From positions 149,673 through 213,672 of the forward strand of contig NZ_JAAGOA010000014.1 of assembly GCF_010550675.1 (NCBI RefSeq): a stretch of 64,000 bases of DNA, written 5' to 3'. Position numbers and translations under genes: made by a program. Positions 25,728 to 33,645 of this stretch are shown here, one piece after another. The DNA is from Phytoactinopolyspora halotolerans (lineage in GTDB: Bacteria > Actinomycetota > Actinomycetes > Jiangellales > Jiangellaceae). The notes beneath the pieces were generated by a model. The model was not told the origin of the DNA. It saw only the letters and a list, made by a program, of their open reading frames with translations, and did not search any database. Numbering within the stretch: position 1 is the first letter of the stretch; every line of letters starts with the position of its first letter.

Positions 25728-26618
25728 CTCGTATTTTCCCAGCTAGACGGCCTGTCGATCAACATCATCGACGGGCCGTTCGTGCGAAGTGGGAGCAAAT
25801 TGGGAGCACCCGATCTTGACCACATTCGCATTCCGAAGTGTTCGTGGTGCCGTCGCGGTGCAGGGCAGGCGTCAGGCTGTGGGGCCGTCGGTGGGGAACG
25901 CTACGCCGCGAGGTGATGGGCCAAGGGCGGCAACTTGTCGCCGCCAGCGCCGAATCCGTTCCAGACAAGCTCCAAAACAGCCCGGAACGGGTCATTCTCG
26001 TGCGCCAAACACTCGACGTGATCGTCACCCTAGCGCGACGTTGAGATCACGCACGCGGCGCACGATCAACTGGGCCCTGACCTTGTGCTACGTCTTGGGC
26101 GCGAACGTGGTGAAGTCGAATTCGGCGACCTCGGCATCGCAAGATCAACTGGCCCCTGGCCTCATTGAAGATCGCCCGCGGGTAGGTGGTCGGGTCCACG
26201 CGTTTGCGTCGGTACCGGCGATGGGGTGTTCTCCCCGTGGAATCGGCCTCGTGGGCAGTGCCGATCACATCCCGCACGGCGATATTTTCCCGACGTCGGC
26301 ACGACGCGATCCAGTTCGATTGCCTCATCAGAACCGGGGACACGCACCACACCAACCGGAATCACCTTCACCGGGATCGGGCCCAAGGGCACCAACTCGA
26401 CGGCGGGATCGACGCCCACCGACGTCTGCGGGGCTGATGTTGGCGCCGGGCTGGGGCTCAGTCCAGGGATCGGACGCCTGCGCGGTGAGCTCACCACTAC
26501 TTCCTCAGGCCTATCTGCTCCGCTCCCAGAGCTGCGGACAGGTTGGGGCTTGGCACGTCTTGGGCCAGAAGGCGGTCTGGGTAACGGACCATCCCGATCA
26601 GCATGCGACACTCTGCGA
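25728..26618. other. gene-poor stretch beside tRNA-Val, probable remnant of an integrated element
   Basis: No convincing intact gene. Just past the tRNA is a short tandem duplication (GGGAGCAAATTGGGAGCA near 25791-25808) like sequences seen beside tyrosine-integrase sites. A GATCAACTGG-type motif occurs twice about 80 nt apart (near 26065 and 26142). Several overlapping Pro/Arg-rich frames exist on both strands but none shows a recognisable domain. No integrase is present. Confidence 0.4.
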
Positions 26619-26909
26619 ATGATCCGCGTGACGTTCCTCTATCCGAAGACCGACGAGTCGACGTTTGACATGGACTACTACACGTCGACGCACATGCCGA
26701 TGCTCGCCGCCGCGCTCGGCGACGACTGTCAGAGCTGGGGCGCGGACAAGATCACCAGCGGCCCGTACGAGGCGATTGGTTGGGCGCTCGTGTCGAGCGC
26801 CGAAGCGTTCGGCGCAGCGATGACCGAAAAGGGCGCCGAGGTCAGGGCTGATGTTGCCAACTACACCAACGTGCGCCCCGACGTGGTCATGGGAGACGTT
26901 GTCAGATAG
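26619..26909 (+). CDS. EthD-family protein
   Basis: 96 aa from ATG 26619. Dimeric alpha+beta barrel: MIRVTFLYPKTDESTFDMDY, then YTSTHMPML with the conserved HMP, and FGAAMTEKGAEVRADVANYT. EthD-like proteins accompany several degradative and biosynthetic oxidations, and their own activity is usually unknown. Stands alone. Confidence 0.88.
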   Translation: MIRVTFLYPKTDESTFDMDYYTSTHMPMLAAALGDDCQSWGADKITSGPYEAIGWALVSSAEAFGAAMTEKGAEVRADVANYTNVRPDVVMGDVVR

Positions 26910-27211
26910 GGGCGACGACTGCTGGGAGCTCCGGCTCGCAGACGACGGCTAGAGGCTCCCCGGCTCCAGCCACTGTGATCCGCCGGTTGATCCGCGACAC
27001 TTTGTCGGCTCTTTGTGCGCGGGTGGCCTCATTGCCGAGTTGACCTCTACTGGATCAAGGCGGCTCGCTGCTCTCGCCGCATGCCCGGCCTGGCGCCGGG
27101 CATGCGGCTTGGCGGCCGTTCCGGGCGCGGCCGGGCAGCGAGTTCGCGTCCTATCTGGGTCTTGAGGTGCCAAGGTCGTTTTCGATCGCGCCTCGTAGTG
27201 TAGGGGCCATC

Positions 27212-27883
27212 ATGACAGGTCAGGCGGTGCGTTATTTCGAATCGGCGAGTACTGCGGTTCGACGTGACGTCTATCGGGGGAAGGTGTGGTCGGCCACACC
27301 ATGCTGGGTCGTGGAGGACGGCGCCGACTTGATAGCACTCGCACTGTGGCCTGGCATCGAGTTGCTTGCCGCGACGACCTGGACCGAGTCTCAACGAACG
27401 GGTAGCGAAGCGGTCCGGAATCGAGGGGTTGGCCATCTCGCCTCGGGGGAATGGGAGCTGGGTCCTTGGGCGTGGCGTGACACGACCCGGCTCATGCTCT
27501 CGTCCCCTGACTCGTACTTCACCGTGTCTCTGTTCTTCGATGATAACGGCTCACAATGGATCTGGTACGTCGACTTCGAACGCCCGTACCGGCGGACACT
27601 GATCGGATACGACACCTTCGACTTGATGCTGGACCTCGTCATCGAACTTGATGGAACGTATCGCTGGAAGGACAAGGACGAATACGACCAAGGACGCCGC
27701 CTGGGGATCATCACCGATGATGACCACAAGAGAGTGTCAGACGCGCAAGAGCAGGTCATCAGCTTGCTATCGGGCCGAGAGGGCGCTTTCCATGAACACT
27801 GGACGACGTGGCGTCGTGATCCACATTGGCCACGGCCAGTGCTTCCGTCAGATGCGCTGACAATACCGACCCACGACGTGTGA
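27212..27883 (+). CDS. DUF402 family protein
   Basis: 223 aa from ATG 27212. DUF402 core: VSLFFDDNGSQWIWYVDFER (about 108-127), GYDTFDLMLDLVIELDGTYR and KDKDEYDQGRRLGIIT. The family includes nucleoside di/triphosphate phosphatases (YgaC/SA1684-type) in which Asp/Glu residues in these blocks bind metal. Function here is inference. GC looks lower than in flanking genes. Confidence 0.85.
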   Translation: MTGQAVRYFESASTAVRRDVYRGKVWSATPCWVVEDGADLIALALWPGIELLAATTWTESQRTGSEAVRNRGVGHLASGEWELGPWAWRDTTRLMLSSPDSYFTVSLFFDDNGSQWIWYVDFERPYRRTLIGYDTFDLMLDLVIELDGTYRWKDKDEYDQGRRLGIITDDDHKRVSDAQEQVISLLSGREGAFHEHWTTWRRDPHWPRPVLPSDALTIPTHDV

Positions 27884-27984
27884 TCATCAAAGGATGCCTC
27901 GCGTTCGCATTCCGCCGTTCCCCTCGTCGCGGTCATTCTGCGGCCTGCGCTGCGCGGGTCAAGGGCGCTCGCAGGCTTGCGTCG

Positions 27985-28062
27985 CTTCGTGTTGATCTTC
28001 AATCACCCTTGACCCGCTTCGCTTCTGCCCACGGATGGCCGCTGCGAGGGGAACGGCTCAGA
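27985..28062. repeat. 78-nt dispersed repeat, copy A
   Basis: Matches 55268-55345 at 72 of 78 positions without gaps. It carries the right arm of a perfect 12-nt inverted repeat (GCGGGTCAAGGG at 27954-27965 with its complement at 28006-28017). Lies 66 nt before the antitoxin gene of the broken PIN module. Confidence 0.8.
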
Positions 28063-28128
28063 ATGGGACCGGCCCGGTGGGTTACGGGTACGCCAGACGA
28101 GGAACGGTACGAAGGAGGTGCGTATCCC

Positions 28129-28296
28129 ATGAGTGAACCCACAGCTCACCCGCCGATGCATGGCGAGATGCTGGAGAAGAGCGTGGACGAGATCCTGGCC
28201 GGAGCGCGCCTGCTGCCGTTCGGCGACGAGATGATCATCGAGGAGCTGACCGAGGACGAGCAGCGGGACTTCCTCGATGCCATCAAGAACGCATGA
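28129..28296 (+). CDS. antitoxin of a PIN-type toxin-antitoxin module
   Basis: 55 aa from ATG 28129 with a strong ribosome site GAAGGAGGTG. Reads MSEPTAHPPMHGEM then KSVDEILAGARLLPFGD, EMIIEELTEDEQRDFLDA and IKNA. No DNA-binding fold is obvious. Its size, its ATGA overlap with the following PIN-domain gene, and its acidic helical C-terminus fit an antitoxin. The toxin is broken, so this is probably an orphan. Confidence 0.65.
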   Translation: MSEPTAHPPMHGEMLEKSVDEILAGARLLPFGDEMIIEELTEDEQRDFLDAIKNA

Positions 28297-28626
28297 GCGC
28301 ACGCGGTCGAGGGCTGGTGGTGATCGATACCGGCGTGCAGCGCGCGACTGGCCCGCATCCAAGAGCCGTTGGCCTCGGGGTATCTGCCGCTGGTCGAGGG
28401 GCGAGCGCGCATTCTGTCGTTGGTGACCGTGGCCGAGCTTCGCTACGGCGCCAAACGGGCGGGATGGGGAGGGAAGCAGCTCCAGCGGTTGGACTACGAG
28501 ATCACGCGTTGTCAGATCGTGTGGCCCGGTCCGGAACTGGTTGACGTCTATGCCAACCTGCGAACGTGGTGCGTTAACAGCGGTCATGGCCTCGGGCACA
28601 AGGAGCATGAGGCCGACCGGCGTTGA
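28293..28626 (+). pseudogene. PIN-domain (VapC-like) toxin, frameshifted and truncated
   Basis: The first frame begins at ATG 28293 with GRGLVVIDTGV, the first catalytic Asp strand of a PIN domain, then loses frame near 28340. A second frame continues ARIQEPLASGYLPLVEGR, LSLVTVAELRYGAKRAGWG (catalytic Glu), then VYANLRTWC and HKEHEADR (third acidic residue). It stops where active relatives continue to the final strand (xxAAxALxLGxPLVxxD). Both the shift and the missing C-terminus should abolish activity. Confidence 0.8.
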
Positions 28627-28744
28627 GGACATTGCGGGGACATTCCGAAAGGCTGACGGCTCCGGGACGTTCCAACTGGTAATCCGGGTAGCGCCGAACC
28701 CGGATGGCATATACGACCTCGTCACGATCCTTACAAGGCAGTAG
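28613..28744 (+). pseudogene. possible C-terminal end of a larger (toxin-like) protein
   Basis: A short frame without its own clear start reads VEDIAGTFRKADGSGTFQLV then IRVAPNPDGIYDLVTILTRQ before a stop, 2 nt ahead of the CPCC gene. The even beta-strand pattern and its position directly upstream of a CPCC protein resemble the tail of a polymorphic toxin whose upstream part was lost. No family could be named. Confidence 0.3.
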
Positions 28745-28746
28745 CC

Positions 28747-29022
28747 ATGTATGAATGTCCTGTCTGTCGCCATGCCGGTCTGGTGGCTCGTCCATACGGG
28801 ACGTGGCCGCCTCCGCAGGAACTTGAGCTAACACCTCCGTATGAAGATCTATTGGGCAGGCCGTCGTACGAAGTCTGTCCCAGGTGTGGCTTCGAAATTG
28901 GGAACGACGACCACCCTGGCGGTACGGCTCGTCCGATGTCGTTCGAGGAGTATCGGCGCGAATGGGAGGAAGAAGGCCGCCCATGGTTCGATGACGATGC
29001 CCACGTCTATGGAGATGCGTAA
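28747..29022 (+). CDS. CPCC-type cysteine-rich protein
   Basis: 91 aa. Zinc-ribbon-like spacing YECPVCRHAGL ... EVCPRCGFEIGNDDHPGG, followed by MSFEEYRREWEEEGRPWFDD. This matches the CPCC cysteine-rich family, frequently found next to polymorphic toxins and thought to act as immunity proteins. Only the tail of a possible toxin precedes it, so it may be an orphan immunity gene. Confidence 0.7.
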   Translation: MYECPVCRHAGLVARPYGTWPPPQELELTPPYEDLLGRPSYEVCPRCGFEIGNDDHPGGTARPMSFEEYRREWEEEGRPWFDDDAHVYGDA

Positions 29023-29370
29023 CTGACTGACATCTGGCCATGGCGATGCGTAGCTTCACAACGCGGTGACGCGCCGCGGGCGCCGTGAAGAGAGATATTT
29101 GGTGGAGCCGACGATACTGATAGGTCGCTGCATCGCGGCTGGTTCCCCCTTTACTTTGCTCGTTGTCCCACACATTGTGGGCGCTCGCGAGGTCGTGTCG
29201 GAGGCGGTAAGGGTTGCGGCATGCCCCATGTTGTCGGTTGTGGGTGTGATGATCACGTGACATGGCAGTGATTCGGATTGCGGTGGCGCAAGGTGTGGGG
29301 ACGCAGACCCCGGACGGGATGTCGATTCGTGAGCAGGGGAGACGGGTTCGGTCGTTTCTCGGGAAGTTGA
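29023..29370. other. intergenic stretch left of the IS256-type element
   Basis: No gene recognised. A 39-codon frame from 29262 to 29381 (MAVIRIAVAQGVGTQTPDGM...) runs into the left end of the insertion element and is probably not real. Confidence 0.4.
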
Positions 29371-30782
29371 GTCCCTCATAGTGGTGTAGCGCGGTCGCTG
29401 TTCGTCGTGTTGACGTGACGAAGTGCGGCCACCGCGTGATCCTTTCGAGTGAACCTTCCACAGCACTCTCGAGCTCCAGCATCACGATGACCGCACCTCA
29501 TATTGTCGACCCTGCCGGTCTGCTTGGCCAGGCACTGTCCGAAGCCTCGCCTGATTTGATGCGGCAGTTGTTGCAGACGGTGATCAATGCCCTGCTCAGC
29601 GCGGATGCCGCCGCGGTCGTCGGGGCGGAGTGGGGCCGGCGCTCGCCAGGGGCGCACGGCGCAGCGCAACGGCTACCGGCACCGCGATCTGGACACCCGG
29701 GTCGGGACCGTCGACGTCGCAGTCCCGAAGCTGCGCACCGGCACCTATTTCCCGCACATGGCTGCTCGAGCGGCGCAAGCGAGCCGAGTCCGCGTTGATC
29801 ACGGTTGTCGCTGACTCCTTACCTCGCCGGAGTCTCGACACGCCGGATGGACAAGCTGGTCAAGACCCTCGGCATCAACTCCGTGTCCAAGTCGCAGGTG
29901 TCCCGGATGGCCGCCGACCTGGACGAGCACGTCGAGCAGTTCCGCCACCGCCCACTGGATGCCGCGGGGGGGCGTTCACGTTCGTAGCTGCGGACGCGCT
30001 GACGATGAAAGTGCGCGAGGGTGGACGGGTCGTGAACGCCGTGGTCCTGATCGCCACCGGGGTCAACGGGGACGGGCACCGTGAGGTCCTGGGCATGCGG
30101 GTGGCCACCAGCGAGACCGGGCCGGCGTGCAAGCGAGTTCTTCGCCGACCTCGTCGCCCGCGGCCTCACCGGCGTCAAGCTCGTCACCTCCGATGCGCAC
30201 GCGGGCCTGGTCGAGGCGATCGCGGCGAACCTGCCCGGCGCCACCTGGCAGCGCTGCCGCACCCACTACGCGGCGAACCTCATGGCGATCTGCCCGAAGA
30301 GCATGTGGCCTGCGGTCAAGGCGATGCTGCACTGGCGTCTACGACCAGCCCGACACCGCCGCGGTGCGTGCCCAGTTCGACCGGCTGCTCGAATACGTCG
30401 GCGGCAAGCTGCCCGCGGTGGCAGAGCATCTGGCCGAGGCACGGGCGGACATCCTTGCGTTCACCACCTTCCCCAAGGACGTCTGGTCCCAGGTCTGGTC
30501 CAACAAGCCCGCCGAACGGCTCAACAAACCAGATCCGCCGCCGCACCGACGCCGTCGGCATCTTCCCGAACCGCGACGTGATCGTCCGCCTCGTCGGCGC
30601 TGTCCTGGCCGAGCAGACCGATGAGTGGGCCGAAGGCCGCCGCTACCTCGGCCTCGAAGTCCTCGCCCGATGCCGCCTCGCCCCCGTCACCGACCCCACG
30701 ACGGAGGTGACCACCGACCCAGTCCTCGAACTCAGCGCCTAACCTACCGAGGATCATCGGGAGCTACACCACTACCTGGGAC
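29371..30782 (+). mobile_element. degenerate IS256-family insertion sequence
   Basis: Terminal inverted repeats: left 29371-29390 (GTCCCTCATAGTGGTGTAGC) and right 30763-30782, whose complement differs at only three positions. About 1.41 kb with one transposase frame inside, now broken. No 8-9-bp target duplication is visible; the flanks share only TTGA. The right end abuts a MocR-type regulator fragment. Confidence 0.85.
29487..30742 (+). pseudogene. IS256-family transposase, multiply frameshifted
   Basis: Reading across frames recovers a full-length transposase: MTAPHIVDPAGLL, DLMRQLLQTVINALLSADAA, RNGYRHRDLDTRVGTVDVAV, YLAGVSTRRMDKLVKTLGI, LTMKVREGGRVVNAVVLIAT, VTSDAHAGLVEAIAANLPGA, WSQVWSNKPAERLNK and IRRRTDAVGIFPNRDVIVRL. 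At least six frame changes separate these blocks. The one at 30530 falls where the catalytic Glu of the DDE triad is expected. Not functional in this copy. Confidence 0.9.
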
Positions 30783-31797
30783 TTGACCGGTTGGTGTGGA
30801 TCCACCCGATCCGGAGCCCACCCCAGAACACTTTGGACAGACTTCCGATCGTGACTACGGCCGCGCTGGAGCTGAGCGTGGCGAGCGGTGTCGGCCGGTC
30901 CTGGCGGTCGAGTGGAGGATCAGCGAGAACGCGGTCTTACAGGATCGTTGTTCGGCTCGCCTCGGCGGCCGACAGGGTCACGGCGGCCTGCGCGTCGCTG
31001 AGCGCGGCACCGGTGGGATTTGGAACGTTGTCAGGTACATCGCGCCCGGGGCTGTCGCGTGGATCACGCGAGTTGCCACGTCAACGAGTAGGCCGGAGGC
31101 ATCGACGGGCAGGGCGACAAGTTGGCTGCGGCCTCGTCGGCGTACCGCGTCGATGATTCCGGGATAGGTCACCGCCTCGAGCGCAAACGGTCGGCGTGTC
31201 CGGTGCAGTGCCTCGGCGACCAGGCCAGCGCCTGTTGACCGCCGTTGGTGACGATGATCTCGTCGGGGCTAGCGTCGATGCCATCTCTGCGGAGCTTGTG
31301 CGCGATGGCCTCGAGCAGGACGGGGTGTCCAGCCGGGTAGTAGCCGGCGTCCTGTCTGGCGGACTGAGGCAGTAACACATCAGGGCGGGCGAGGGCGTCG
31401 AGAACGGCGGCGCGACGCCGGGGCTGGCGATCGTCAGGTCGAGATGAGGGCGTGTTCCTGTGGTGAACAGGTTAGCGAGCGGATTGGTGAGCGCGTCAAT
31501 GCCGTCCCGTGCTCGCGTGGTGGCCCCGACATGTGGCGCAGCACCCCGGCGCCCTATCAGCCAGCCGTCGTCGCGGAGTTGGCCGTAAGCCGCTGTGACG
31601 GTGTTGCGCGAGACAGTCAGCGTGGCGGCTAGGGCTCGCTCGGACGGCAGCCGGGAACCGGTGTCGACTGCACCGGCCTCGGCCAGGGCACGGATTGCTT
31701 CCGCGAGCCGTAGGTACAGCGGGCCCGGGCGGCCCCGCCATCCATGCAGCCTGGCCTTCAGATGTTCCGGAGTCACGTGCTGCGGCGTCACAGGCAT
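30783..31797 (-). pseudogene. MocR-type (GntR-aminotransferase) regulator, frameshifted and cut by the IS
   Basis: Starts MPVTPQHVTPEHLKARLHGW and has an intact winged helix (LPSERALAATLTVSRNTVTA, AYGQLRDDGWLIGRRG). The aminotransferase half is scattered over at least four frames: YYPAGHPVLLEAIAHKLRRD, EIIVTNGGQQAL, VTYPGIIDAVRRRGR, MYLTTFQ/NPTGAALSDAQ, and the PLP-lysine block VVTIGSLSKVFWGGLRIGWI. Sequence similarity ends exactly at the right terminal repeat of the IS at 30782; no C-terminal part is found on the other side. It was probably the regulator of the divergent decarboxylase gene. Confidence 0.85.
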
Positions 31798-31813
31798 GGT
31801 GCCAGTTGTCCCG

Positions 31814-31841
31814 AACTGGCTCTTGTTTTCGAGAGCCAGTT
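31814..31841. promoter_or_regulatory. MocR-type operator in the divergent promoter
   Basis: Perfect inverted repeat AACTGGCTCT-N8-AGAGCCAGTT between the broken MocR gene and the decarboxylase gene. An additional CCAGTT half-site lies at 31802-31807. MocR proteins bind repeated half-sites next to their divergent targets, so this is the likely former binding site of the broken regulator. Confidence 0.6.
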
Positions 31842-31856
31842 CAGGAGACTGAGGGG

Positions 31857-33251
31857 ATGCCATCGAGATCGGACGTTGTCGACCAGCACACTTTCAGGGC
31901 CCGGCTCGTGCTCGACGCCGCGCAGCGAGCTGCTTCTTACGTCGCGGAGAGTCGGGAGCGTGATGTGTTTCCGACAGAACAGGCTTTGCGCGATCTTGCT
32001 GGGTTTCCGCGAGAGCTCGCCGACGAACCGGTTCCCGCAAGTGAGGTCTTGGCGATGCTCGACGAGCTCGGTTCGCCGGCCACGGTAGTCTCAACTGGAG
32101 GCCGATACTTCGGGTTCGTCAACGGCGGGGCTGATCCCGCCGCGTCGGCGGCGGCCGTGCTGGTGTCCGCCTGGGACCAGAATGTCGCGCTGCCGGTCAT
32201 GTCGCCGGTCGCGGCGCTGTTGGACGAGCTGGCCGGGCGCTGGTCGTGCCAACTGCTCGGGCTACCAGGCACGGCGATCGCCGCGTTCTGTTCCGGCGCG
32301 TCGATCGCCAATCTGACCTGCATCCTGGCCGCCAGGGACGCGTTGCTGCGCCGCGCCGGGTGGAGTGTCGAACGGCGCGGCCTGGCAGGGGCACCACGGC
32401 TGCGGGTGGTCGCTTCAGCGGAGATCCACGCTTCGGTCGAGAAGGCGCTGCGCGCGGCCGGTTTCGGCACCGACGACGTCACGTCGGCGCCGACCGATGA
32501 CTGCGGCCGAGTGCTCGTGGAGGAGTTTCCGTCCGTCGACGACCGCACCCTCGTGCTGCTGCAGGCCGGCAACGTCAACACCGGTCACAGCGACCCGTTC
32601 CGCCAGATCATCCCGTCCGTGCACGACAACGGTGGCTGGGTACACGTCGACGGAGCCTTCGGATTATGGGCCGCCGCGTCGGACACGCAGCGACACCGTG
32701 TCGATGGCGTGGACCTGGCAGACTCGTGGGCCACCGACGGCCACAAATGGCTGAACGCGCCATACGACTCTGGTATCGCGATCTGCCGTGACCCCGCGGA
32801 CTTGCGGCGGGCCATGGCATTTGACGCCGCGTACTTCGCTACCGATGCCGAACGCGCGGCTGCCCACCTCGGCCTGCAGATGTCGCAACGCGCTCGCGGC
32901 GCTGAAATCTGGGCGATCTTGGCCAGTCACGGACGTCGAGGCATCGCCGAACTTGTCGACCGACTGTGCGCACACGCCAAGCGGATGGCTGATTTGCTCG
33001 ACGCTGCAGGAGCACGAATTCTCATCCCAACAGCACTCAACCAAGTCCTGGTGCAATTCGATAACGATCAGACCACCGACGCCGTGATCGCCGCCGTGCA
33101 AGCCGACCGCACCTGCTGGGCCGGAGGAACCCGCTGGCACGGCCACCGCGCCATGCGCATCAGCATCTGCGACTCCGCCACCACCAGCACCGACATCGAG
33201 ACCGCCGCCCACGCCATCCTGCGGTGCTGGCGCACCTGCAAGGACGCCTGA
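31857..33251 (+). CDS. PLP-dependent group II decarboxylase
   Basis: 464 aa from ATG 31857 (AGGAG upstream). Fold type I: GRYFGFVNGGADPAASAAAV, AFCSGASIANLTCILAARDA, HVDGAFGLWAAAS and the PLP lysine in SWATDGHKWLNAPYDSGIAI (about residue 299). Related enzymes decarboxylate aromatic amino acids, glutamate/aspartate or 2,4-diaminobutyrate. The substrate cannot be assigned. Divergent from the wrecked MocR regulator with a palindromic operator between them, so its control is probably altered. Confidence 0.88.
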   Translation: MPSRSDVVDQHTFRARLVLDAAQRAASYVAESRERDVFPTEQALRDLAGFPRELADEPVPASEVLAMLDELGSPATVVSTGGRYFGFVNGGADPAASAAAVLVSAWDQNVALPVMSPVAALLDELAGRWSCQLLGLPGTAIAAFCSGASIANLTCILAARDALLRRAGWSVERRGLAGAPRLRVVASAEIHASVEKALRAAGFGTDDVTSAPTDDCGRVLVEEFPSVDDRTLVLLQAGNVNTGHSDPFRQIIPSVHDNGGWVHVDGAFGLWAAASDTQRHRVDGVDLADSWATDGHKWLNAPYDSGIAICRDPADLRRAMAFDAAYFATDAERAAAHLGLQMSQRARGAEIWAILASHGRRGIAELVDRLCAHAKRMADLLDAAGARILIPTALNQVLVQFDNDQTTDAVIAAVQADRTCWAGGTRWHGHRAMRISICDSATTSTDIETAAHAILRCWRTCKDA

Positions 33252-33645
33252 CGAACGAGCCTATGTTCGGCAGCCCATGAACGCCGTACGCGCGTGTCGC
33301 ATCTCATGGCCCTGATGATGAACGCTCCGCCGCCGACGGGACGCCGTCAAGGTCGTCGAGCGGCGAGTTTGGGTCAGCGCTCTGGGTGCGATGGGGGTTG
33401 TTGCGCCCCGCCTGTAGTCCATCGTGTGGCACTCGTCGCGAGCCGTGCAATGGTCGGCGGCGAGGTCAGCGTGAGCGGGCTTCGGGCCAGGCCCAGGTTC
33501 CGTTCTCGATGGTTGGGCGCAGGGTGAGTAGGCGATGCAGGTTGAGCGCCGTGCCACGGTGTTGCAGCCTGTTGTCTTCTCGTGCTGGCCGTCAGCGCCA
33601 GCCGGGCACCGCTACGTCTGGTCGTGACATGCTAAGCGGTTTCGG
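33252..33645. other. intergenic, possibly an old transposase remnant
   Basis: No intact gene. On the minus strand near 33500-33580 the peptide QHRGTALNLHRLLTLRPTIE resembles the end of some DDE transposases, but too little remains to name a family. Confidence 0.3.

Noticed and set aside
26162..26611. 149-codon Pro-rich minus-strand gene divergent from the EthD gene
   Set aside because: No domain, no ribosome site and overlapping equally long frames on the other strand; composition fits non-coding high-GC DNA.
29361..30792. Target-site duplication of the IS256-type element
   Set aside because: The flanks share only TTGA; IS256 elements normally make 8-9-bp duplications. The flanks have probably been rearranged.
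33300..33632. Transposase gene on the minus strand
   Set aside because: Only a short stretch (TALNLHRLLTLRP) looks transposase-like, with stops on both sides; too little to name.
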